A DNA stretch of 24,871 nt from Apostichopus parvimensis (taxonomy: Eukaryota > Echinodermata > Holothuroidea > Aspidochirotida > Stichopodidae). This document shows positions 1 through 7,624 of the stretch, one piece after another. The position numbers were made by a program, and so were the translations under genes. The notes below the pieces were generated by a model. It ran no database searches, was not told the origin of the DNA, and was given only the letters and a program-made list of their open reading frames with translations. The DNA lies in assembly GCA_000934455.1 (NCBI GenBank), contig KN882247.1, positions 96,348 to 121,218 on the forward strand, given 5' to 3'. The number at the start of each line of letters is the position of its first letter. Within the stretch, counting starts at the first letter, position 1.

Positions 1-95
1 CGTCCACATGGGTATCACATGTCACGCTAGTGAATAAAGAAAGGTGTCGGGCGCCCTCGATTCAGTTAAATCGGGATGATCCGAGCTTCGTTACA
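1..95 (-). repeat. 3' LTR, first 95 nt only
   Basis: Positions 1-95 are identical base for base to 7491-7585. On the minus strand the LTR starts with TGTAACGAAGC at position 95. The rest of this LTR, about 1.08 kb if it matches the other copy, lies outside the window, so the target-site duplication cannot be checked. Confidence 0.96.
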
Positions 96-107
96 CTTCC
101 CCCACCC
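96..107 (-). other. Polypurine tract
   Basis: The minus strand reads GGGTGGGGGAAG immediately before the TGTAAC start of the 3' LTR. A purine run abutting the 3' LTR is the expected plus-strand DNA synthesis primer of LTR elements. An imperfect inverted repeat (110-118 against 123-132) lies next to it. Confidence 0.85.
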
Positions 108-326
108 TAAACCTTGCGTCCCGCAAAGGTTACTCGTCCCATAACACATTAAAAAAAATGAACATATATACAAACTTATTTACAATACCACCACTCAACA
201 TGGTCTGGTCTGGATTTACACTTTCGTGATCTCCCTTTCCGTGACTTCCAGGACCCTTCGATCGGGATACATCAGTGTTTTCGTCGTAACTTTCAACGTC
301 ATGTCCTTCCCTAGGCTACTCATATA

Positions 327-956
327 CTAATTCCTTGTCTCCGTAACATGTTTGTCTCTCTTCGCCTCGTCTTCGGCGGCTTTCAATTCTGGAAACGGAG
401 AACCAATCTCCAACAGCTTCCCAAGTATAGAGCTGCAGCGATGAACTGGTGGGGGGCTCTCCGCTCCTTCATCTTCCGCCGCCTCGCCCGTCACGTTGGT
501 GGCCTCGTCCTCTTCCTGCTCCTCGTTGTGGTTATCTCCCCTGGATTGGCCCTGTTCGTCTCCCTCTGTGTCCTTGGCGGTCTTTGTCTTCTTTGACTTC
601 CCTTCCTTGTCTCGGTCCCTTTCTCTACCACGTTTCTCTGTCAGCACACCCTCATCGGTCAGCTTCTGTCCCCTGTGCCTGTCATTACTTGACTCCTGTC
701 TGGTTCCTCCTGGGCTTAAATCCCACTCTCCAATCGTCTCACTGGTAACGTCTCGAGTGAGGCGCCTCATACACCCTCTCCTATGCCTGTCCACATCAGC
801 GCGTCTCTCGCTTCGATATCGACCGCAGCTGTCACAGGTATACATCTTAAGCCCGTGTTGGTTGGTTGCATGCTCTCTCAACCTATCCATTGCCCGGAAG
901 CGGGACTCACATTGGCTGCACTTGTACTCGATCTCACAGAGTTCAGTCTTAACCAT
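327..956 (-). CDS. ORF3: zinc-finger protein in the env position of the gypsy element
   Basis: The frame is open from an ATG at 998, but the start used here is the ATG at 956, which gives 209 residues. It lies 5 nt after a strong 3' splice site (AG at 963-962) and has G at +4; the splice would remove the upstream ATG. The N-terminus carries a C2H2 finger (C-x2-C-x12-H-x4-H, starting YKCSQCESRF) and then a second, C2HC-type finger (YTCDSCGRYR ... H-x3-C). The rest is a long charged, low-complexity tail rich in Glu, Asp, Lys and Arg, with no signal peptide and no membrane segment. It therefore does not look like an envelope protein. The fingers suggest nucleic-acid binding, for example of element RNA or DNA, but the role is not known from the sequence. 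It lies downstream of pol on the same strand and before the polypurine tract. Confidence 0.75.
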   Translation of the reverse strand: MVKTELCEIEYKCSQCESRFRAMDRLREHATNQHGLKMYTCDSCGRYRSERRADVDRHRRGCMRRLTRDVTSETIGEWDLSPGGTRQESSNDRHRGQKLTDEGVLTEKRGRERDRDKEGKSKKTKTAKDTEGDEQGQSRGDNHNEEQEEDEATNVTGEAAEDEGAESPPPVHRCSSILGKLLEIGSPFPELKAAEDEAKRDKHVTETRN

Positions 957-961
957 CGTGT

Positions 962-984
962 CTGTGGAAAGAGAGAAAAAGGTC
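962..984 (-). promoter_or_regulatory. Predicted 3' splice site for ORF3 subgenomic mRNA
   Basis: The minus strand has an almost unbroken pyrimidine tract from 980, CTCTCTTTCCACAG, ending at 962. The exon then begins ACACGATGG, so the ORF3 ATG comes 5 nt after the junction. The donor would lie in the leader. One modest candidate is AC/GTGAGA with GT at 6428-6427, near the inner end of the 5' LTR. Confidence 0.6.
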
Positions 985-1041
985 AATGAGATTGGCAAAA
1001 CAGACTTTGTAATGGAGCACCAAGTGAAACCCGCTCCCCCT

Positions 1042-4000
1042 CTACAGATTTAGCCTATCGGGGGGCTTTTTCTTCCGTACAGATCGACGATCGACTACCC
1101 CGACGCCCTCCTTAACTGTCGACTTGAGGAGACTCTTGTGCTCTTCAGAACACGGCAAAGTGGGACCCTCTTTAACTCGTTTGAACCCAACAGAGGTAAA
1201 CCCCACACCACTCCCGTCAATTTTATTCTCTTCGTCAAACAAATTATGCACCTTCCCAGTGAAATGACCCTCATTTACACTCGGCTCCTGTTCCATAGTA
1301 AGAGCTGCCTCGACCCAATGTGGTGATTCCCCCGTGAACCTCTTGAGCCGATTGAAATGAAACAACTTAACGGATCTGCCGGCCCCTAACTTCACTCTGT
1401 AGAGCACATCGTTCAGCCTTCTGATGACTACTCCTGGCCCTTGCCATGGCTTATTAAACTTGGACGTCTTCCCTTTTCCCACTGCTGGATTATGAACCAT
1501 TACCAGATCACCGGGACGGTATATGTCAAAACGATCAGCCTGACGCTTTTGTCTTTCACCCGCTGAGGCTAGGTTATCTCTGGCTTGCTTATGCATTTCC
1601 TTTATCCTCGAACGCAGCTCCTCCAAGAACTCCGGATACTCTACACCCTCCTCCTCTTCCATTTCCGGTAAAATTATATCAAGCGGAGTCCGCACAGCCC
1701 TTCCAAACATTAGTTCTGCGGGAGAAAAGCCAGTCGATTCATGGACGGCAGTATTGTAGGCCAAGCTAGCGTAGGGCAGCCACGTGTCCCAATCTTTTTG
1801 ATTCGGCGCTACAACCATTGAAAGCATTGTTTCTAGAGTTCTATTGAATCTCTCCACCATTCCATCTGATTGCGGGTGGTACGGTGTGGTCCTGGTTTTG
1901 CGTATCCTGAGTAGTTCACATGTCTTCTGAAAAACCTTGGACTCAAATTGCCTCCCTTGGTCGGAATGAATCTCGTCAGGGATCCCAAATCTACAGATGA
2001 AACGCTCAATGAGGATTTTAGCTATCGTCACAGCTTCTTGATTCGGGATTGCCGCCACTTCCACCCACTTTGAGAAATAGTCAGCTATCACCAAAATGTA
2101 TCTATTCCCCTTCGGTGTGATAGGCAATGGCCCCATGATATCTAATGCTACCCTTTGCAATGGTTCACCTGTTGAACATCTACGGAGCTTGGCTTTCTGC
2201 TTCGTCTTGGCACCTCTCCTCTGCTGGCATTCGGGGCAAATCTTACACCACTGATCTATATCTCGTGATAGCCCACTCCAGTGGAACTTCTTTCGTACTC
2301 GAGTAGAAGTCTTCCTTGCCATGAAATGGCCAGACAAGGGATGTGAATGAGCCAACTCCCATATATTCCTCCGCAACACTTCGGGTACTACAAATTGTAA
2401 CCACACCTTGTCACCCCTCTGGGATTCAAACTTGCGATACAATAGGTCATTCTTTAAAACCAAGCTTTCCCACTGCAGCCAGTATTGTTGTAGTGTCCTA
2501 CTTCCACCAGAAACTTCGCTCCACAATGGTCTCTTTTGGGTCTCTTTTCCTTGCAAAACAGGCAATATGTCTGGATCATCTCTTTGGTACTTTTTCAGGT
2601 CTTCAAGTGACCAGGGTGGCGGGTGTGAAGTTTCCTCTTGCTCCACCTGCCCTTCTTGGATTGCAACACCACGACAAGCCTTTCTGTCTCTACAAATGTC
2701 AGCTCTCCCCTCTAGGTCAGAGATTTCAGCACTCAAGCACTCCCTCTTTTCCAGCTTCTCGCAATGGGAACAGTCACAACAGGGTCTCCTTGACAGGCCG
2801 TCTGCACTATTGTGGACCCTCCCTGCACGATGTTCGATGGTAAACTCGTAAGAACCTAAAAACTCCAGCCATCGCGCTACTTGGCCTTCTGGTTGGCGAA
2901 AATTCATCAACCAGCGAAGCGCTCCATGATCAGTCCTAATCAGGAACTTCCGCCCGTACAGGAAGTGGTGAAACCACTTGGTGCCAGCAATAATAGCCAG
3001 AAGTTCTTTCCTAGTAACGCAGTAGCGCCTCTCTTGCTTAGACAGTGTCCTGCTGTAGTACCCAATTACAACTTCATTTCTATCCTGGATTTGCGAAAGT
3101 ACAGACCCAACCCCTTGGTCACTGGCATCTGTATCCAGTACGAACGGATCATCCTTGGTCGGGTAGCAGAGAACTGGAGCTGATGTAAGTCGTCTCTTTA
3201 GTTCTTTGAAGGATTCTTCACATTCGTTAGTCCACTTGAATTCTCTGCCGTTCTCTGTGAGTCTGTGCAGTGGTTTTGCAATGGAACTAAACCCACGTAT
3301 GAACCGACGGTAATAACTACATAGGCCGATGAAGCTTCTAACCTCACGTACATTCATTGGTGTCGGCCATTCTGCTACAGCTCTAATCTTCTCAGGATCG
3401 GTGTGAACTCCATTTTTGCTCACAATGTGTCCAAGGAAGCTCACTTTCCTCTTTAGCAGGTGACATTTCTTCGGTGACAGCTTCAGTCCGGCTTGGCTTA
3501 GTCTACTGATAACGTCCTCTAACCGCTTAAGATGTTCTTCAAATGTCTTCCCGTGGACAATTACATCGTCCAGGTATACCAGACAGCTTTCCCACTTCAG
3601 ACCACCTAATACTCGATCCATTAGGCGCTCGAAGGTAGCCGGGGCATTGCATAGCCCAAAAGGCATGACCTTGAATTGGAATAGTCCTTGATGGGTCGAG
3701 AATGCTGTCTTCGCTCGGTCTAGAAGGTCCATTTTGATCTGCCAGTACCCACTGGCCAGGTCTAGCGTGGAAAACCATGTCGCTCCCCCTAGCAAGTCTA
3801 GAGTATCGTCTATCCTTGGGAGGGGATAGGAATCCTTCACAGTGACTTCGTTCAATTTCCTGTAATCCACACAGAACCTTAGACTTCCGTCTTTCTTCCT
3901 TACCAACACGATTGGTGATGCCCACGGACTACACGAGGGCTCGATCACTCCACCAGAGAGCATTTCATTGATCTCCCCAGTGGCCTCTTCCTGTTTGTGA

Positions 4001-5055
4001 AATGGCAATCTTCTTGCAGCTTGTCGAATCGGTGGATGGGTTCCCGTGTCTATGCGGTGCCTATCAACTTGCGTCCGTCCTATGTCATGTGCCCCTTTGG
4101 CAAAAGCCCCTTGCCACCTGCACAACAGACTAGTAACTGGTTCCTTCTGATTCTCGTCTAGGCCTTCCGTGCAATCAGCATACAACTCCATAAGGTGTTT
4201 TGGTACCTCGTCTGCCCCACCTGAGTCCCCTTGGACGACATAACCCTCGTCACCACTCACTGGAGCTACCTCCTTGACGCCTTCAAACACACCAAACGTT
4301 GTATTCTTATGCACTGTAACCGCCTGGTCATTCAAGTTTATCACTTTCACTGGAAGATTCCCCTCCTCGATTTCCCATAGACACCTAGCCGCTAGAACAC
4401 CCTTCTTATTCAAGAGCACTGGTGATGGTTCAATGATAGCCATTTTCCCTTGGAGTCCTGGGTGGAAGTCTTTCACCCTGCCATTCACAACCGTCTCCGA
4501 GTATGGTGGCAAAAGCAGCGTCTCTGCTGCAACAATTCGACAAGACCCTGTCTGATGGATTGTTTCCTCTTTCGTGCGGTCCACCACATAACTGTCATCT
4601 ATCACCACTTGCGCCTTCCCTACGTGGATAATGCAATTGTGACTCCTGAGAAAATCTAATCCCAGTATGCAATCAGGCCCTAAATCTGTAATCCAAAAAG
4701 CATGTTGTCTTTTCTTTCCGCCTACATGGATCTCCAATTCAGCCATTCCCAAAACAGGTACGCGCTTCCCATCCGCAAGTATCATAAACACACCTTCTTG
4801 TTGCAATGGCGGTCTGAACTCACGTGGTAGACTGTAAAACACACCTGCATGGACCAAGGAAATATTGGCTCCAGTGTCAACTAAACAGGACACATCATGG
4901 TTTCCTAGTTTACTCTTCAGGTATATGCCATCCTTGACTAATTCGGGTATCCCATTTAACACGGCGATACAGATGGGCCCAAGATCTACTGCCGGGTTGC
5001 GGCCCCCAATCCCGACATCGGATCGTTTCCCTGTACTGACGAAGAACTTTGTGGC
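1042..5055 (-). CDS. pol: Pol polyprotein: protease, reverse transcriptase, RNase H, integrase
   Basis: The frame is open from 5055 (after a TAA at 5058-5056) to the stop at 1042. No ATG precedes the protease, so it is probably made as a Gag-Pol fusion by -1 frameshifting. Counting from the codon at 4962 (1306 residues): protease active site DTGA at 29-32; RT catalytic Asp in TLDLASGYW (401) and YLDD at 463-466; RNase H acidic residues at TDAS (612), KELL (653), TDH (678) and SADGLSR (721); integrase zinc site H874, H879, C909, C912; integrase core D941, D1001 and E1037 with exactly 35 residues between the last two; and a GPY/F-like module at WQGPG (1173-1177). All catalytic residues I can check are present, so the enzyme set looks intact. 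There is no chromodomain. The last 100 residues are unassigned. Confidence 0.96.
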   Translation of the reverse strand, partial: ATKFFVSTGKRSDVGIGGRNPAVDLGPICIAVLNGIPELVKDGIYLKSKLGNHDVSCLVDTGANISLVHAGVFYSLPREFRPPLQQEGVFMILADGKRVPVLGMAELEIHVGGKKRQHAFWITDLGPDCILGLDFLRSHNCIIHVGKAQVVIDDSYVVDRTKEETIHQTGSCRIVAAETLLLPPYSETVVNGRVKDFHPGLQGKMAIIEPSPVLLNKKGVLAARCLWEIEEGNLPVKVINLNDQAVTVHKNTTFGVFEGVKEVAPVSGDEGYVVQGDSGGADEVPKHLMELYADCTEGLDENQKEPVTSLLCRWQGAFAKGAHDIGRTQVDRHRIDTGTHPPIRQAARRLPFHKQEEATGEINEMLSGGVIEPSCSPWASPIVLVRKKDGSLRFCVDYRKLNEVTVKDSYPLPRIDDTLDLLGGATWFSTLDLASGYWQIKMDLLDRAKTAFSTHQGLFQFKVMPFGLCNAPATFERLMDRVLGGLKWESCLVYLDDVIVHGKTFEEHLKRLEDVISRLSQAGLKLSPKKCHLLKRKVSFLGHIVSKNGVHTDPEKIRAVAEWPTPMNVREVRSFIGLCSYYRRFIRGFSSIAKPLHRLTENGREFKWTNECEESFKELKRRLTSAPVLCYPTKDDPFVLDTDASDQGVGSVLSQIQDRNEVVIGYYSRTLSKQERRYCVTRKELLAIIAGTKWFHHFLYGRKFLIRTDHGALRWLMNFRQPEGQVARWLEFLGSYEFTIEHRAGRVHNSADGLSRRPCCDCSHCEKLEKRECLSAEISDLEGRADICRDRKACRGVAIQEGQVEQEETSHPPPWSLEDLKKYQRDDPDILPVLQGKETQKRPLWSEVSGGSRTLQQYWLQWESLVLKNDLLYRKFESQRGDKVWLQFVVPEVLRRNIWELAHSHPLSGHFMARKTSTRVRKKFHWSGLSRDIDQWCKICPECQQRRGAKTKQKAKLRRCSTGEPLQRVALDIMGPLPITPKGNRYILVIADYFSKWVEVAAIPNQEAVTIAKILIERFICRFGIPDEIHSDQGRQFESKVFQKTCELLRIRKTRTTPYHPQSDGMVERFNRTLETMLSMVVAPNQKDWDTWLPYASLAYNTAVHESTGFSPAELMFGRAVRTPLDIILPEMEEEEGVEYPEFLEELRSRIKEMHKQARDNLASAGERQKRQADRFDIYRPGDLVMVHNPAVGKGKTSKFNKPWQGPGVVIRRLNDVLYRVKLGAGRSVKLFHFNRLKRFTGESPHWVEAALTMEQEPSVNEGHFTGKVHNLFDEENKIDGSGVGFTSVGFKRVKEGPTLPCSEEHKSLLKSTVKEGVGVVDRRSVRKKKPPDRLNL
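4975..5031 (-). promoter_or_regulatory. Programmed -1 frameshift signal at the gag-pol overlap
   Basis: Gag (codon starts 2 mod 3) and pol (0 mod 3) overlap between 5055 and 4986, and a -1 shift joins them. The minus strand carries the heptamer GGGAAAC at 5031-5025, in phase as G-GGA-AAC in gag. After a 7-nt spacer comes a 10-bp stem with one bulged A (5017-5007 with 4999-4990). Its loop GGGCC (5005-5001) can pair with GGCCC (4979-4975), which would make an H-type pseudoknot. The pairing was worked out by eye. Confidence 0.8.
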
Positions 5056-6353
5056 TTAGGGGTCCTTGGTTGGCTTGGAAATTCCCGCTTCATATGGCCC
5101 GGTTCCTTGCACTGGAAGCATATCGGAGTGCCATCGTCCGTGTAGGCTGGGAATGTTCTATTACGGTACTGAAAACGTCTCTTTCCGGCTTCATCAGTAT
5201 TACCCTGGCGTAGTTTGTGCTTCAAATCGCTGACATCCTTATTCAGAGCTTCCAGGGCTTTCCTCATGTCTTCAATCAAGGTCTGTTGTCCCTGTATTCC
5301 ATCGACCACAATCTTCTTTATTTCGTCACACATTGTTTCCCCTTTGGTTTCTCTAGTCTCTTGTACATTGCCCTGGCTAACCATACGCACACTCCTTCTT
5401 ATACCGAGGCTCCTCTGCCTCTCTGCAATGTGATAGGCTTCAATTTCCAGCGCAGCTTTGACTGCCTCCTCCAGATTCACGGGTTTCATCTGATAGACCC
5501 CAAGCCGTAGTTCTGGATCATCCAAAGCATCTAGGAAGTGGTCCTTTGCCAGCATGGCTTGTAGCTCGCCTGGGGCCATCGGGTAAGCCTGTCTGGTCAA
5601 CCGTTTGATCTCATGTGCTAGCTCCGGTAGAGACTCATCTTTTCTGCGCAGCCTGCTCTTCAGCTGGATTCTGAACACTTCCTTTTGGTGAGTGGGGCTA
5701 AACCTCTGTGACAATGCACCAACCACGGTTGTGTAGCTCCTACGACACCTTGCGTCGAGATCGGCAACCACGGCTTGAGCATCCCCTCTCAGGCTAGCCA
5801 CTAGGCAGAGTGCCATAACATCAGTGCCCCAGTCGTGCAACTCTGCTATAACTTCAAACTGGGCAAGATAGTCCTCCCAAGGCGTTGTCCCATCGTACGT
5901 TCCGGGCCTAATACCCGTGATGCCTGTTCTATTGAGCACCAGAGGGTCCCTTCGTTGTCGGAACCATTGTGGCACACCCCCACCCGAGAGGGGCACATCC
6001 CACACCTCCTGACCATCATCGACGAATGGATTTCCTGGATGGGACGTCAACCGAGGTGTTTCACCTTGGACACTCCTGTGTCCTCTATACATTGGGGTAT
6101 GCAGGGTGTTTTCGGTACCCTTCATTGTCCCAGGGCCATCCGTTGGTCCTCCTGGGGTTTGAAACCTATCAATTGTAGGAGGTTCCCTCACCGGGTAGTC
6201 CGTCCCAATTGCTCTTTCCATCTCATCGCCCCGTGAACTCCCCAATTGCGGTGAATCCGGAAATCCGTCAGTGGGGCACTCATCTATAACAACCCAGTTG
6301 GGTGGGGCCTCCTCCTCGGTATGACTTGTCGTTGTAAAGTCTCTGTGTGCCAT
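4986..6353 (-). CDS. gag: Gag protein with a degenerate zinc knuckle
   Basis: This 455-residue ORF is the first after the primer site. The ATG at 6353 has a good context (G at -3 and +4). Residues about 148-320 match the retrotransposon gag (capsid-like) domain: GTYDGTTPWEDYLAQFE, then LVASLRGDAQ and a helical stretch containing QRFSP and LPELAHEIKRL. A coiled stretch follows at about 340-385. Near the C-terminus a CCHC-type knuckle occurs at 412-425 with C412, C415 and H420, but residue 425 is Phe where the last Cys is expected. Zinc binding and RNA packaging may therefore be weakened in this copy. The last 23 codons overlap pol in the -1 frame. The N-terminal 140 residues are polar and show no recognised domain. 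Confidence 0.92.
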   Translation of the reverse strand: MAHRDFTTTSHTEEEAPPNWVVIDECPTDGFPDSPQLGSSRGDEMERAIGTDYPVREPPTIDRFQTPGGPTDGPGTMKGTENTLHTPMYRGHRSVQGETPRLTSHPGNPFVDDGQEVWDVPLSGGGVPQWFRQRRDPLVLNRTGITGIRPGTYDGTTPWEDYLAQFEVIAELHDWGTDVMALCLVASLRGDAQAVVADLDARCRRSYTTVVGALSQRFSPTHQKEVFRIQLKSRLRRKDESLPELAHEIKRLTRQAYPMAPGELQAMLAKDHFLDALDDPELRLGVYQMKPVNLEEAVKAALEIEAYHIAERQRSLGIRRSVRMVSQGNVQETRETKGETMCDEIKKIVVDGIQGQQTLIEDMRKALEALNKDVSDLKHKLRQGNTDEAGKRRFQYRNRTFPAYTDDGTPICFQCKEPGHMKREFPSQPRTPKPQSSSSVQGNDPMSGLGAATRQ

Positions 6354-6389
6354 GTCTCTTCCTCCGAGATAATCAGTTCAGTATGCCCA

Positions 6390-6406
6390 TCCCATCGCTG
6401 CCACCA
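6390..6406 (-). other. Primer-binding site, tRNA-Leu type
   Basis: The minus strand reads TGGTGGCAGCGATGGGA, 2 nt inside the end of the 5' LTR. It is complementary to a tRNA 3' end TCCCATCGCTGCCACCA. From memory of animal tRNA-Leu(AAG) genes, this differs at one position, so a tRNA-Leu primer is the best guess. Confidence 0.75.
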
Positions 6407-6615
6407 GTTGTAACACGCTAAGTCTCACGTAAGTTCTTAGTAGGATGGGCGGTGAAATATGATTCAAGGAAGAAGGGACAACGTAAGCAAAACAAGAGTC
6501 AAACACAAAGAATTACAATCGACACAGTATATACTAATGATTAAAGTATTTACAGATCGTAAAAATTACATATCAGATCAAATTCAAAATAACACTGTAA
6601 GTCGGAACTCCTATT

Positions 6616-6622
6616 CTTTATA
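6616..6622 (-). promoter_or_regulatory. Candidate TATA box of the LTR promoter
   Basis: The minus strand reads TATAAAG, about 20 nt downstream of the minisatellite edge. If used, transcription would start near 6590, leaving about 180 nt of R-U5 before the primer site, a sensible LTR layout. Confidence 0.5.
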
Positions 6623-6670
6623 CGGTAGCTGGTCGTCGTCGTCGCCGACGCACGCACCCTCCTTCCCTCA

Positions 6671-6950
6671 GTAAGATTATATGTACGGCGGACGCACGTA
6701 CCCTCAGTAAGATTCCCTGTACGATGGACGCACGCACCCTCCGTAAGTTCAACTTCCTCTCGACGCGACGCACGCACGCACCCTCAGTGAGATTCCCTGT
6801 ACGATGGACGCACGCACCCTCAGTAAGTTCAACTTCCTTTCGACGCGACGCACGCACGCACCCTCAGTGAGATTCCCTGTACGATGGACGCACGCACCCT
6901 CTGTAAGTACAACTTCCTTTCAACGTGACGCACGCACTCTCAGTAAGTTG
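6671..6950. repeat. 80-bp minisatellite inside the LTR
   Basis: The word gattccctgt recurs at 6711, 6791 and 6871, exactly 80 bp apart. The first two full copies differ at only two positions and the third is more divergent. A partial copy precedes them from about 6671. Each unit contains two related ~40-bp halves built around GACGCACGCACCCTCAGT. The array lies just upstream of the TATA box in the transcription direction. Confidence 0.92.
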
Positions 6951-7585
6951 TGTATAGGCAAATGCCAGATCGAAACTGTACACTTATATCACCGGTTGCT
7001 TCTTAAGATTCCTAAAATTGCTAGTGCTCTAAGGCTTATTTTAAAACAAGATAAAAGATTTTGTGGGCCTGGAGCCGCCCTGTACTTCTTCGTGCCGAGA
7101 ATCCTACAATTATTTACATCGAACAAGGGTCTAATCTCTTCAGGTGGTGAGCTAACAGGGAAAACGGTATCCTTGCCCTATATTTCTTGTCCACACCGCT
7201 AGGTGGGTGACTTCAAGGTTTAGATAAATATTATAACACTTACTACAACGGAATCGGGTTTTCTTCTTGGTTACCAACCCGCAAAAAAAACTGCCTAAGT
7301 ATTTAGAGAGACAAAGATACAAAATATCTCACCCATAAGTGATGACAAACATCCTCCAAACTTTCTTTTTGTTAATCAACTAACGGTTAGGGCCTCGTGT
7401 TATCGACGTCCGCACTTGTTCGAGTCTTGCCGTGCACTGCCGGTCTATTCAGCACGAGGCAGAATATCAGAGACGCGCAAGCTGCATGAGCGTCCACATG
7501 GGTATCACATGTCACGCTAGTGAATAAAGAAAGGTGTCGGGCGCCCTCGATTCAGTTAAATCGGGATGATCCGAGCTTCGTTACA

Positions 7586-7624
7586 ATTGAAAGGCACCGG
7601 CGTTAACTACTGAGCTAACACTCC
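7586..7624 (-). repeat. 5' half of a tRNA-like sequence or tRNA-derived SINE, split by the LTR element
   Basis: On the minus strand 7624-7586 begins GGAGTGTTAGCTCAGTAG and continues TTAACGCCGGTGCC. The stretch TAGCTCAGTAGTTAACG fits the D-arm / RNA polymerase III A box (TRGCNNAGYNGG) of tRNA genes. The LTR starts directly where the anticodon region would follow. The other half, with the B box, would lie to the left of the 3' LTR, outside the window. It could be a tRNA gene, a tRNA pseudogene or a SINE head. Confidence 0.6.

Larger units (their letters stand above)
1..7585 (-). mobile_element. Ty3/gypsy LTR retrotransposon, nearly complete, minus strand
   Basis: The order on the minus strand is 5' LTR (7585-6409), tRNA primer site, gag, pol (protease, RT, RNase H, integrase), a zinc-finger ORF3, polypurine tract, then the first 95 nt of the 3' LTR, which runs off the window. 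RT before integrase places it with Ty3/gypsy (Metaviridae-type) elements rather than Ty1/copia. The LTR ends are TGTAAC and GTTACA. The 95 LTR positions present in both copies are identical and gag, pol and ORF3 have no stop codons, so the insertion looks recent. One defect is visible: the gag zinc knuckle lacks its last Cys. I see no chromodomain after integrase and no env-like protein. Family assignment below gypsy was not attempted. Confidence 0.96.
6409..7585 (-). repeat. 5' LTR, complete (1177 bp)
   Basis: The LTR is bounded by TGTAAC at 6409 (plus strand) and GTTACA at 7585, a 6-bp terminal inverted repeat. Its outer 95 nt equal positions 1-95. On the minus strand U3 runs from 7585, includes an 80-bp minisatellite, and leads to a TATA box at 6622-6616. 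R and U5 would occupy about 6590-6409. I found no canonical AATAAA on the minus strand in this LTR. Short ORFs inside the minisatellite are products of the repeat, not genes. Confidence 0.93.

Noticed and set aside
327..998. ORF3 as an envelope gene
   Set aside because: It has no signal peptide, membrane segment or cleavage site, and carries zinc fingers instead.
348..1053. Plus-strand ORFs opposite ORF3
   Set aside because: They are antisense shadows; the zinc-finger frame on the minus strand explains the openness.
6550..6857. Minus-strand ORFs with repeated LTEGACVHRTGN-like peptides
   Set aside because: They are translations of the 80-bp LTR minisatellite and have no domain or conserved start.
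6671..6950. Possible CRISPR-like array
   Set aside because: The units are contiguous 80-bp copies with no unique spacers, in an LTR of an animal genome.
7586..7624. A complete tRNA gene
   Set aside because: Only the 5' half is present; no anticodon stem closure, B box or 3' acceptor arm can be seen in the window.
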